64,000 nucleotides of DNA from NCBI GenBank assembly GCA_023630585.1, contig CM042540.1:9039074-9103073 (forward strand). Reading direction: 5' to 3'. How positions within the stretch are numbered: the first letter of the stretch is position 1; each line of letters begins with the position of its first letter. The notes beneath the pieces were generated by a model that saw nothing but the letters and a program-made list of their open reading frames with translations, was not told the DNA's origin and did not search any database. The DNA comes from Cranoglanis bouderius (Eukaryota; Chordata; Actinopteri; Siluriformes; Cranoglanididae). Below, piece after piece: positions 58,701 through 64,000 of this stretch. Both the position numbers and the translations under genes were made by a program.

Positions 58701-60075
58701 ATAATAAACAATAAAGAACTGTAACGAAGTGGAATGAAAATGGACTTAATTGGGAATACATGTCATGAATCTTCATAGATAAGAGAAGCTGTTCAAAGGA
58801 CAACCATAGCTTCAATACTACACAAAGCTTCTTTTTTTTATGTTAGAGTGGCGAGAAGAAAGCCTTTATTAAAAACCACATATGAAATCCCATTTGGAGA
58901 CTCAGCAAACAGGCGGAAAAATGGTCCTCTGGTCTGATGAGACTAAAAACAATTTTTGCATGGGGACAAAGCTCAACGTTTGGTGCAATCACCTCTCATC
59001 ACCCTGAGAACACGATCCCTACAATGAAGCATGGTGGTGGTAGCTTCATGGTGTGGGGATGCTTTTCATTAACAGGGACTAAGAACAAGATGGATGGAGC
59101 CAAATAGAGAGCAATTCTAGTAGAGAATCTGGATCTCTGAATGTACCATTGATGAAAGAAAAAGATGAACAAAGAAGAAATGTCCTGCTTTACATACTAT
59201 GTACACTGAATCATAGATTATATATTCTGTTATTGCTGAGATTAAATACTCTGTTATTCATTTAAGAAGAATCCAAGCAGATTAATATTGGGAGCTATTA
59301 TATCCTGATGACATTTTTAAATACAGCTTTTACATTTGAGCTTCTTAATTTAAGTGTGCCAGACTGACAGAGAAAATTTGAAACCTCCCAGATTAGATTT
59401 GCTCAACCAGTGACATCAGGGGGCCAAGGCTAATCAAATGAAAGTCAGCTGAAACCTCAAAACTCATTCGTCAAAACGCAAAATAATTAGTCCTCAAGGA
59501 CAAACACTGATGTGGTTAGTGCTCATTTTATAAGCATCTTCAAGCGTGATGCCACCGTGCCCTACTGCTTTGCTCTCCTGGCAACAGCAAACAATCACTA
59601 AACACCAGAGGAGGTAGAGCACAAGAAGACATGTTTAGTAATACCTGAATACAGTAAAACTCTGGTCCTTACTCTGAGGTAAAAGCAAAGGAGCAAATCA
59701 GCAGAACAAATGGCAGCAAGGGCTGTTGAGAAACAGCGCTGAGAGCCTGACCTGCCTGAAGATGGGAATGAGGATCCCTGTACTACGAAGGCAAGTATAG
59801 CAAATCAGAGTACCTGGGTACATTTTGGGTCTCGATTTTGCCTGCAGCAGAGGTGGGACGAGTTTTATTTCCCAGCAGCATCTCTGGAAGAATTTTGAAG
59901 AACTTGCTCAGAGGTTTTTCTCGGTCTGCACTGCTTCTTCGCTTGTGTTGTTTGCTAAGAGCTGAGCAGCAGCTATGGTTGCACACAGTCCAACCCACAT
60001 CTCACCTGAGTCTCGTGTTACCTGATATTTGAGCCTCACTTCTGAAACAGCATGGTGGTCCCCTGCGTGCTCCAT
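27618..60075 (-). CDS. wdr95: WD40-repeat protein with EF-hand (wdr95 / WDR49-like), 30 coding exons
   Basis: Coding exons on the minus strand: 60006-60075, 59814-59961, 58376-58634, 54530-54583, 54117-54182, 50108-50338, 46586-46671, 46174-46266, 45943-45988, 45804-45850, 44648-44765, 44360-44429, 43623-43863, 42481-42586, 41651-41802, 39836-39941, 36935-37041, 36753-36832, 35556-35610, 35410-35455, 34758-34817, 34429-34591, 31847-31945, 30647-30705, 30419-30557, 30280-30319, 30112-30200, 28186-28364, 27926-28026, 27618-27825. All have GT-AG borders and matching phases, total 3,318 nt (1,105 aa), no internal stop. Layout: basic Ser-rich N-terminus (1-159), degenerate EF-hand (about 182-210), about ten WD units (245-940), conserved C-terminal tail. 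The function is unknown to me; WD propellers scaffold complexes, and relatives are testis/cilia-associated. The name rests on family resemblance plus the hsph1 neighbour; WDR49 or WDR64 relatives are alternatives. The start could be an in-frame ATG at 60165. Confidence 0.85.
29037..29539 (-). mobile_element. Tc1-like deletion derivative, minus strand
   Basis: Termini cactatatagccaaaaattt and ggccatatagtgta are inverted. The minus strand keeps transposase C-terminal scraps such as LTDALVAEW, and PSQKSGGYYNSKEG in decayed form. It lies in wdr95 intron 27. The 150-codon ORF (28781-29233) is not a gene. Confidence 0.75.
30112..30705 (-). CDS. wdr95: wdr95 exons 24-27
   Basis: Exons 30647-30705 (YVHFWNVLNGGKFFTSFKA), 30419-30557 (QVTKLVVTQDDHLLFAADHV, GYVCVYEIKE), 30280-30319 (MNFWRAHISSIT, a 40-nt micro-exon) and 30112-30200 (IIENDQVLLTSSLDCTVRLW). 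Three WD units; the micro-exon supplies the WRAH strand. Confidence 0.88.
31209..31653 (+). mobile_element. Same Tc1-like family, plus strand
   Basis: Termini cactatatggctaaaggttt and ggcaatatagtgc. The plus strand retains APVHK, SSMKTWFANVG, SPDLNPTEHLWDELE (the third catalytic-residue motif). N-terminal half absent. It lies in intron 23, inverted relative to the copy at 29037. Confidence 0.75.
31847..31945 (-). CDS. wdr95: wdr95 exon 23
   Basis: Acceptor ttatgtgtag; VNRSVLSLVFLKTRA, then SAASLVSSGAEG. The nearer AG (gaacag) would break the frame. Confidence 0.85.
33015..33585 (-). mobile_element. Solo LTR with perfect 5-bp target duplication
   Basis: Flanked by cttgc at 33010-33014 and 33586-33590. 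The LTR runs TGTTAGG...CTAACA (minus), with TATTTAAGG at about 33312-33320 as promoter-like box and AATAAA (plus tttatt, about 33064) near its 3' end. No internal region or primer-binding site follows, so it is a recombined solo LTR. Within wdr95 intron 22. Confidence 0.8.
34429..34817 (-). CDS. wdr95: wdr95 exons 21-22
   Basis: Exon 34758-34817: DILDDTHHIHRPQPSWQEDL. Exon 34429-34591: GHKEDILCIAQCSPALIATG, then SYDGEIIVWNVVSGHILCRF, a strong WD unit. A (GT)n tract sits directly beyond exon 21. Confidence 0.92.
34710..34750. repeat. (GT)n microsatellite
   Basis: About 20 GT units, seven bases from wdr95 exon 21. Confidence 0.95.
35410..35610 (-). CDS. wdr95: wdr95 exons 19-20
   Basis: Exon 35556-35610: DESTEICDCSYLQVHRN. 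Exon 35410-35455: FVMSVGWGRRIDVYL. The GWxRRID motif is typical of the WDR49/WDR95 group. Confidence 0.9.
35930..36400 (+). mobile_element. Tc1-like remnant (family of 13100)
   Basis: Ends gtccacctgtacacctgc and ctaataaagtggacagcaagt. Inside, gatgggctacaacagctgaa, gagcagaaaagcatctcaga and accaaaactgggtagttgaa are shared with 13100-13740. Interrupted by an A-run of about 19 at 36041. Confidence 0.65.
36753..37041 (-). CDS. wdr95: wdr95 exons 17-18
   Basis: Exon 36935-37041: TVKVWDVDTGSQLFEFGGAH, ITCMAFDPKGRR. Exon 36753-36832: LVTGGRDGCLKIWNFHNGHC. Together one complete textbook WD blade. The donor AGAAG|GTCTTT of exon 17 is weak. Confidence 0.9.
37383..38941 (+). mobile_element. Full-length Tc1-like transposon, inactive
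   Basis: Flanked by TA. Inverted ends start cagctgtggccaaaagtttt and pair for about 60 bp at roughly 90% with the far end. Contains one transposase frame with nonsense changes only. It sits in wdr95 intron 16. Confidence 0.9.
37757..38782 (+). pseudogene. Tc1 transposase with three in-frame TGA codons
   Basis: DNA-binding half: ITALHRKGFTGKDIAASKIA, STIYRIIKTFKERGS. Catalytic half: FSDES, FQHDRAPCHKAKVI, NSPDLNPIENLW (DDE set, all present). TGA codons lie after TAED (about 38180), after ESPF (about 38216) and after SMPG (38729). The first sits where Trp is expected and the other two where Arg is expected (CGA to TGA). There is no frameshift. Confidence 0.85.
39026..39270. repeat. Near-perfect 122-bp tandem duplication
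   Basis: caacactatacactacatga...gggggtccatg at 39026-39122 recurs at 39148-39244 with no mismatch that I can see. Each copy ends in a poly-T run. The unit resembles a DNA-transposon end (ttgttctcaaagtggagtcc). Confidence 0.9.
39667..39762. repeat. 33-bp minisatellite, three units
   Basis: Units catcaaacacactgctgttc + acacagtgcgt at 39667, 39700 and a shortened 30-bp unit at 39733. It lies in wdr95 intron 16. Confidence 0.8.
39836..39941 (-). CDS. wdr95: wdr95 exon 16
   Basis: Acceptor gggtatcag (not the cacag 10 nt further in) keeps phase. Reads SSQPEGSHIISHKEAVLCCG, then YSQEFRQVVSCTEAS. Donor GCATCA|GTGAGT. Confidence 0.85.
40240..40620. repeat. Dispersed repeat (shared with 11935 and 62160)
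   Basis: Shared landmarks: atcactcatgtgatggcagc / ttacattatagcagc, tataaacc(a)gttgatccctca, tgttacaaagagctca, gaagaccccttcc, cagaaaatgaatcaa. Class unknown; possibly a non-autonomous DNA element. Confidence 0.5.
41651..41802 (-). CDS. wdr95: wdr95 exon 15
   Basis: Begins IWDIQDQCCLFDAHPKAS and ends SLYVATDSLSFLSLKS. The donor is CCAA|GTAGGT; reading on would hit TAG two codons later. This donor fits only with the upstream acceptor of the next exon. Confidence 0.85.
42481..42586 (-). CDS. wdr95: wdr95 exon 14
   Basis: RPTGILKGHTAPIFYLCISS, then EDSRIFSVSTDSTAK. This is the GH-containing WD blade, completed by IWDIQDQ in the next exon. Confidence 0.92.
42791..43354. mobile_element. Tc1-type MITE with TA duplication
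   Basis: Ends cagtactgtgtaaaagtttt and the complement of aaaacttttgcacagtactg, flanked by TA on both sides. 564 bp, AT-rich, no transposase. In wdr95 intron 13. Confidence 0.85.
43623..43863 (-). CDS. wdr95: wdr95 exon 13
   Basis: Longest WD exon. A charged insert (EQQLKEIKEMCEGKPKK) leads to FSIYKGVKTFDLCKRHN, then LLVTGGMDRIIRMWNPHVPG, a canonical WD40 unit. The insert may be a loop on the propeller. Confidence 0.9.
44360..44765 (-). CDS. wdr95: wdr95 exons 11-12
   Basis: Exon 44648-44765 contains RWKVHQDWVTE; exon 44360-44429 contains LKYIKNIPSIVSTSNHEASA. The W-V-x-x-L-K-Y-I pattern is the usual start of a WD blade. Confidence 0.9.
45298..45650 (-). mobile_element. Tc1-like deletion derivative (family of 13100)
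   Basis: Ends ccactttaatgggaacacctg and gttcctaataaagaagctgg match the termini seen at 35930-36400 (plus), in inverted arrangement. Inside, catctgcatgattttatgc is the complement of the 13150 region. Confidence 0.65.
45804..46671 (-). CDS. wdr95: wdr95 exons 7-10
   Basis: Exons 46586-46671, 46174-46266, 45943-45988 and 45804-45850. Motifs: RTPKWATDFITMPQYNKLII, DREIQLYELSSLEPYCQI, YTGPDECAIIYGDTQ and GCVNIILMTS. This is the second WD unit and following strands; short introns of about 90-320 bp separate the exons. Confidence 0.9.
46775..47310 (+). mobile_element. Tc1-like transposase remnant, 5' part (interrupted)
   Basis: Encodes VLSDFKHGTVIGCHLCYKSA, NVSAIIVKWWHLG, then after a frameshift RELHEMGFNGRAAAYKPNI and, after an internal deletion, GLGSLVSVKGNINASAF. 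The 3' part resumes at 48408. Confidence 0.7.
47406..47953 (-). mobile_element. Solo LTR with perfect 5-bp target duplication
   Basis: ggttt at 47401-47405 and 47954-47958. Ends TGTTAG / CTAACA as in the copy at 33015. AATAAA (plus tttatt, 47458) and TATTTAA (plus ttaaata, 47694) mark the minus-strand polyadenylation and promoter regions. Confidence 0.8.
48040..48367 (+). mobile_element. Deletion derivative of the 61050 Tc1 family
   Basis: Starts with the terminal repeat cagtgctgtgaaaaagtat after TA, then jumps from the 5' leader to the 3' region (gcaattagtttttcacattg). The 3' terminal repeat is missing. Confidence 0.7.
48408..48560 (+). mobile_element. Tc1-like transposase remnant, 3' part
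   Basis: tgacctcatccccattaatcacct, gaactagaatg and tgactgaatgggcacaaatt correspond to the DLNPIEHLWDELE and EW(A/S) region of the transposase. It continues the element broken at 47310. Confidence 0.6.
48725..48965 (-). mobile_element. 60596-type repeat, minus strand
   Basis: Contains ggggcaatttacattt, ggagaaaacccaaagaaccc, agaggaaaccaatgcagaca and tgtgaaactccacacagata, the complement of the body of the SINE/LINE repeat. Confidence 0.65.
48970..50107. other. Intron sequence, no feature recognised
   Basis: AT-rich part of wdr95 intron 6; nothing with coding, RNA or classified repeat character was seen. Confidence 0.5.
50108..50338 (-). CDS. wdr95: wdr95 exon 6 (EF-hand end, first WD strand set)
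   Basis: Starts DEFCTYMQLEYTEKEESVVR, the family-typical end of the EF-hand, and continues to ILRIHPTSDGAIVTVREDGT and VNYWSS, the first WD-like unit. 77 codons, phase 0 at both ends. Confidence 0.9.
51113..52718 (+). mobile_element. Full-length Tc1-like transposon with ~200-bp inverted repeats
   Basis: TA on both sides. The inverted repeats 51113-51308 and 52519-52718 start caggtgcatctcaataaatt and are almost identical, with the repeat core tcaacaaattagaat at the inner edge. The small divergence between arms implies a recent insertion. It lies in wdr95 intron 5. Confidence 0.92.
51407..52412 (+). pseudogene. Tc1 transposase broken by one stop and one frameshift
   Basis: Start MGKTADLTVVQKAIIDTLHK. 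The first frame ends at a TGA (51591-51593) where Arg (CGA) is expected. About 15 nt later a run of T (ctttttg) carries an extra base. The remainder (51610-52412) is open: WSKVLFSDESKF, IFQQDLAPAHTAKS, NSPHLNPIENLWG. All catalytic DDE residues are present; a non-catalytic Asp in SPDLNP is His here. Confidence 0.88.
52811..53266 (-). mobile_element. Solo LTR with perfect 5-bp target duplication
   Basis: taatc at 52806-52810 and 53267-53271. Runs TGTTACG...ATGACA on the minus strand with TATAAAAGG (about 53082-53090) and AATAAA (plus tttatt, about 52853). Same architecture as 33015 and 47406; shares the ggcggccatgtttgtaggcc type block. Confidence 0.8.
53280..54110. other. Intron sequence with poly-T tract
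   Basis: Poly-T at 53787-53804 and 53613-53630; no gene seen. Confidence 0.5.
54117..54583 (-). CDS. wdr95: wdr95 exons 4-5 (EF-hand first half)
   Basis: Exon 4 (54530-54583) reads IEQKVSLESLTKLKLAFE. Exon 5 (54117-54182) reads NDAQIHELFMKIDYTGRSS then IGW. Exon 5 with the start of exon 6 forms an EF-hand whose loop is D-Y-T-G-R-S-S-I-G-W-D-E. Loop positions 3, 5 and 6 lack the usual acidic/Gly residues, so calcium binding is doubtful. Confidence 0.85.
55846..56880 (-). mobile_element. Tc1-like element remnant, minus strand
   Basis: Terminal repeat cagtccctccaaaagtattgg after TA at the left. The minus strand encodes VKHGGGSVMAWAFMAASGMG, DVTYDTSSRMNSEVY and IMQQDNDPKHTANRTKD, followed by frameshifted sequence. 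The N-terminal half and right terminus are not preserved. In wdr95 intron 3. Confidence 0.75.
56888..57050 (+). mobile_element. Tc1-type terminal fragment
   Basis: tacagtcaagtgcaaaagtt begins a terminal-repeat-like sequence; no matching far end was found. Confidence 0.4.
57051..58375. other. Intron sequence, no feature recognised
   Basis: AT-rich, several small ORFs without domains or splice support. Confidence 0.5.
58376..58634 (-). CDS. wdr95: wdr95 exon 3
   Basis: 86 codons after acceptor ctctgcag, rich in Ser and Arg (TAYSLSRQSRCRGG), then EWLERELLRQKHRRHS. Low-complexity and poorly conserved in style, but open and phase-consistent. Donor AAG|GTAAAG. Confidence 0.75.
58865..59160 (+). 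mobile_element. Tc1 transposase fragment
   Basis: tggtcctctggtctgatgag gives WSDET, then NTIPTMKHGGGS as tccctacaatgaagcatggtgg and FMVWGCFSLTGT. Only the middle of the catalytic domain is left. In wdr95 intron 2. Confidence 0.65.
59814..60075 (-). CDS. wdr95: wdr95 exons 1-2 (start region)
   Basis: Exon 1 (60006-60075) begins MEHAGDHHAVSEVRLKYQ and ends at CTCAG|GTGAGA. Exon 2 (59814-59961) follows acceptor gctgctcag and carries a basic stretch, SKQHKRRSSADREKP. The chosen donor and acceptor are the only pair tested that keep the frame into exon 3. An in-frame ATG 30 codons upstream (60165) is possible. Confidence 0.7.
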
Positions 60076-60595
60076 TGTGTATTCAAAAGCTTTTAGCAGG
60101 TGCTTTGTCTTGTTACAAGAATAATTATAGGTTACAATTTTTGAAAAAGAAACAAAAAAACCCAAAGGTAAACTCTATTTTACTATTTTACATACAGTCT
60201 ATTTTCAAGGGTAGGTTCAGTAATTCTTGATTAAATTATTTCCATTAGTGGAATTCTCTTGTTCATTTCCAACAATTTCTATCATTGCTGTCAAGACTCA
60301 ATATTAAATCCAAGTGCATGACCTCAATGTTGCACAGGTGGTCAAAGTCCTCAAAATGTAGCCTCAGGTGTCCAGTTTAAAACCAGAATGCATTTTAGAG
60401 GCATCGTTCATAATTTAAGATTACATATACAAAATCTGTGTACCAGAGTAAATATATTTTTAAAATATTCCATTTTGTGAAGATTTAAGGTTGGCTTGAG
60501 CAAACCAAAAGAGCTGTTCATAACTGCTAACATCATTGTATATATTATTGGGTTAAAAAATATTTCCCATATGTATTATAAAAGGTATAAAATGA

Positions 60596-60945
60596 GTGAG
60601 GCATGGTGGCTTAGTGGTTAGCACATTTGCCTCGCACCTCCAGGATTGGGGGTTCGATTACTGCCTCAGCCCTGTGTGTGTGGAGTATGCATGTTCTATC
60701 TGTGTTTTGGGGATTTTCTCTGTGTACTCCGGTCTCCTCCCCCAGTCCCAAGACATGCGTTGTTGGCTTATTGGCATCTCTAAATTGTCTGTAGTGTGTG
60801 AATGGGTGTGTGTGATTGTGCCCTGCGATGGGTTGGTACACCATCCAGGGTGACCCCTGCCTTGTGCTCCGAGTCCCCTGGGATAGGCTCCAGGCTCCCT
60901 GCAGCTGTAGGATAAGCAGTACAAAAAAATGGATGGATGGAAAAT
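60596..60945 (+). mobile_element. tRNA-headed SINE / LINE-tail repeat
   Basis: Head catggtggcttagtggttag (A box), gggggttcgattactg (B box). Body includes tgtactccggtctcctcccc and gccctgcgatgggttggtac. Tail is (atgg)n at 60931-60942. Most complete copy of this type in the window; others at 6015, 6780, 27489 and 48725. Confidence 0.8.
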
Positions 60946-61049
60946 GCGACTAGTCATCAAATATATATTATGGGAAATTTGCAAAAATTTGCTAAGAATT
61001 AAAAATTTTTATTGATCAATGAACACATTCTACATTTTATCCATTTAAA

Positions 61050-62153
61050 CAGTGCTGTGAAAAAAAAGTATTTGCCCCATCCTGATTTCTTCTGTCTTCT
61101 GACACAACCAGGCCTGATTACTGCCAGTCCTGTTCAATCAAATCAACACTTAAATAAAACTTTTTCAACAGCATGAAGTTGGTTAAATGGTCTTACCCAA
61201 GTAACACACTATACCAAAATTGAAAGAAATTCCAGAAATGATGAGGAGGAAGGTGATTGAAAAATCAGTCTGGGACTTCAAAGGACCACAGTGAGAGCCA
61301 TTATTTCCAAATGGAAAAACTCGGCACAGTAGTGAACCTTCCCAGATGTGGCCGACCTTCCAAAATTCCTCCAAGAGCACAGCAACTACTCATCCAGGAA
61401 GTCACAAAAGAGCCAAGAACAACATCAAAGGAACACTGTTCATGACTCCACTATCAGAAAGACACTGGGCAAAAATGGCATCCATGGAAGACTGCCAAGG
61501 CGAAAACAACTGCTACACCCAGAAGAACATTAAGGCTTGTCTGAATTTTGCCAAAACACACCTTGATGATCCTCAAACCTTTCGCAAGAATGTTGAAAGT
61601 GGAACTGTTTGGAAGACAGGGGTCCCGTTACATCTGGTGTAAACCAAATACAGAATTCCACAAAAAGAACATCATACCTACAATTAAGCATGGTGGTGGA
61701 AGTGTGATGGTATGGGGATGCTTTGCTGCTTCAGGGCCTGGGCAACTTGCAATAATTGAGGGAAACATGAATTCTGCTCTCTACCAGAAAATCCTAAAGG
61801 AGAATGTCTGGTCTTCAGCCCGAAGTTGAAACTCAAGTGCAACCGGATTATGCAGCAAGACAATGATCTAAAGCATAGGACTAAGTCCTAGTTCTAGAAG
61901 TAAGTGAAAGACTGATCTCCAAGTATTGGAAGCATTTGGTTGCAGTTATTTCTGTTAAAGATTTTAATTTTAAGGGGGCAATTAGTTTTTCACATGGGTG
62001 ATAGGTGCTGGATAACTTTTTTTTGCTTCAATAAAAACATTGTAAGGTTGCCTTTGTTTTATGTTGTATTTCATTTGAAGATCTGAAACTATTTATTATG
62101 AGATATACACACAAAAGAAATCAATCAGAAACAAATACTTTTTCACAGCACTG
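61050..62153 (+). mobile_element. Internally deleted Tc1-like transposon
   Basis: Ends cagtgctgtgaaaaaaaagt and the complement of actttttcacagcactg. Decayed transposase: VWKTGVP/SRYIWCKPNTEFHKK, IPTIKHGGGSVMVWGCFAAS, ALYQKILKENVWSSAR, then loss of the C-terminal third. Several frameshifts. Confidence 0.8.
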
Positions 62154-62159
62154 TAGTTA

Positions 62160-62540
62160 CATTTAATGTTGTAGAACATATATAAACAGTTGTTCCCTCA
62201 CCAGCCTCTCTTTTCTTTCTCTTGAAATTAATAATATAAAACAAAAATGCAGCTTCTAACATTAACAAGAAATTGCAAATCCTGATTTCTTTTTCCCAAG
62301 GCTTTCCCATGTAGGAAAACTTAAAATTATAGCTTTACCTCTGACTGTTACGAAACACTGACACTGGAGACTCCTTCCATAAATGTTAAATAAATGTCCC
62401 CTCACAGAAACATCACAATATCAAAGATTGCACATGTTTTGTTAATATGTTTGTGTGGAATGTTATGCATTAACATAAACCCAGAACTACTGCCAGAGCA
62501 GATGTTACGGAAAATGAATCAACACCTTCTGACCAATCAA
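62160..62540. repeat. Dispersed repeat (shared with 11935 and 40240)
   Basis: tataaacagttgttccctca, gactgttacgaaacactgac, actggagactccttcc, ccagagcagatgttacggaaaatgaat. Inserted between two Tc1 elements. Confidence 0.5.
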
Positions 62541-62604
62541 GATACATTAAACTGGTTGACTCAGATGTTAAAATGGCTACTACCTGGCAAGGAACTGACT
62601 AGTA

Positions 62605-64000
62605 CAGTGGGTATAGAAAAGAATCACCCCCCTTTAAAATAATCTCATTTTGTTGCTTTTCAGCCTGAAATGAAGACAGACATGGTTTTTGTTTTATCCA
62701 GCTGTATTTACTCAGTGCAACTTATAACATTCAAGTGAAAGCTATAACACCATCATGTCAGAAAAAAAATAAAATAAAATAAAAACCCAGAATCACTGAG
62801 TTGGAAAAAGGATCATCCCCAACCTAAAAATGACTTGTAAACTCAATAAGGTGTAGCTAATCACCTTCTCAATGGCACACAAAGCCATTTGACTTTCAGC
62901 TGTGATCAGCTGTGGTCATTTTGATTAGTTCAGCATGAAAAGAGCTTTCCTGGAGCATTTTGTAGTGCAACTGAAGCAAACAATCAACTATGGGTGGCAA
63001 GGCACTGTCAAAAGATCTCCGGGATAAAGTTGTGGACAGGAACAAGTCAGGAGATGGATACAAAAAATTTCAAAGGCTTTATCAATGCCTAGAAGCACAA
63101 TGAAGTCTATTATTAAGAAGTGGAAGACATTTGGTACAACACAGACCCTCCCTGGATCAGGACATCGCTCCAAACTGGATGAAAGAAACAGGATTAAACT
63201 GGTCAGAGAGGCTACCAAGAGGCCTACAGCAACTCTGAAGCAGTTGCAGGAATTTATGACAAAGAGTGGCCATTGTGTGCATGTGACAACAATATCACAA
63301 ATTCTCCACAAATGTGGCTTGTATGGGAGGGTTGCAAGAAAAAAGCCACTCCTCAAGAAAGGCCACATGAACGCACCTTGAAGATTCTGAGGCCACATGG
63401 AAAAAGATGTTATGGTCAGATGAGACTAAAATGTAATTATTTGGCCTCAACACCAAACAATATGTCTGGCGGAAATCCAATACAGCTCACCATCCAAATA
63501 ACACCATTCCTACAGTAAAGCATGGAGGTGGTAATATCCTGTTATGGGGGTGTTTCTCTGCAGCAGGGACTGGAGCACTTGTCAGGATAGAAGGAAAATG
63601 GATGGGGCAAAATACCATCAAACTCTTGAGGAAAATCTGCTGCCCTCTGCCAGAAAGTTGTCAAGGGGAAGAAGGTTTATCTTCCAACATGACAATGACC
63701 CAAAGCACATAGCAAAACTGACCACACAGTGGTTGAAGGAAAAAAAGGTGAATGTCCTTGCATGGCCTTGTCAGAGCCCAGACTTAAACCCCATTGAAAA
63801 TCTGTGGAATGACTTGAAGACTGCAGTCCATAAACGGTCACCATCAAATTTAACTGAATTTTTTTCTGACATGTTGGTGTTATATCTTTCACTTGGATGT
63901 TATACGTTGCACTGAGTAAATACAGCTGGATAAAACAAAAACTGTCTGTCTTCATTTCAGGCTGAAAAGCAACAAAATGTGATTATTTTAAAGGGGGGTG
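62605..64000 (+). mobile_element. Tc1-like transposon, right end cut by the window
   Basis: Starts cagtgggtatagaaaagaat after TA. The complementary end reaches aaaggggggtg at 64000, about 20 bp short of completion. Long inverted repeats (about 150 bp). Confidence 0.85.
62990..63865 (+). pseudogene. Tc1 transposase, multiply frameshifted and truncated
   Basis: MGGKALSKDLRDKVVDRNKS starts the paired-like DNA-binding domain. STMKSIIKKWKTFGTTQ and RPTATLKQLQEFMTKSG follow after a stop. After a damaged stretch (63380-63600), FIFQHDNDPKHIAKLTTQWL and SPDLNPIENLWNDLK are intact. The C-terminus after SNLTE is deleted directly into the terminal repeat. Confidence 0.8.

Overview
The window looks like teleost nuclear DNA, probably an ostariophysan such as a catfish. 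The evidence is exon-intron genes with GT-AG splice sites, many families of Tc1-like transposons and their deletion derivatives, tRNA-headed fish SINEs, an RTE-type LINE and abundant microsatellites. The species call is inference from repeat types; the eukaryotic call is certain.

Layout. At 1-5,300 there are only two candidate exons: a possible plus-strand terminal exon (109-258) and a possible minus-strand first coding exon with a 5' splice site (5088-5139). The rest is SINEs and a fold-back MITE. At 5,300-15,000 there are microsatellites, an RTE LINE with an intact 979-codon ORF (7177-10116, minus) and Tc1 debris. At 15,085-25,790 (plus) lies a decayed, intron-containing copy of an HSP110-family chaperone gene, closest to hsph1, with frameshifts and stops in most recognisable exons. 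At 27,618-60,075 (minus) is the one clearly intact protein gene. I rebuilt it as 30 coding exons whose phases all agree. It gives about 1,105 residues with a degenerate EF-hand followed by about ten WD40 repeats. Family resemblance and the neighbouring hsph1 remnant point to wdr95 (WDY-like / WDR49-related). From 60,600 to 64,000 there is a SINE and two Tc1 elements, the last running off the window.

Working together. hsph1 and wdr95 are tail to tail. If the exon at 5.1 kb begins b3glct, it would be head to head with hsph1, as in other vertebrates. The chaperone copy is dead while the WD40 gene is preserved. As far as I recall, human carries WDR95 as a pseudogene beside a working HSPH1, so the situation here would be the mirror image.

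Mobile DNA. The introns and flanks are a dense, layered archive of transposons. Three solo LTRs have perfect 5-bp target duplications and belong to what looks like a single LTR type. Two full-length Tc1 elements (37383-38941 and 51113-52718) are broken by a few point lesions, several of them CGA-to-TGA. One nest at 46.8-48.6 kb is at least three layers deep. No CRISPR, operon or prokaryotic signal was seen.
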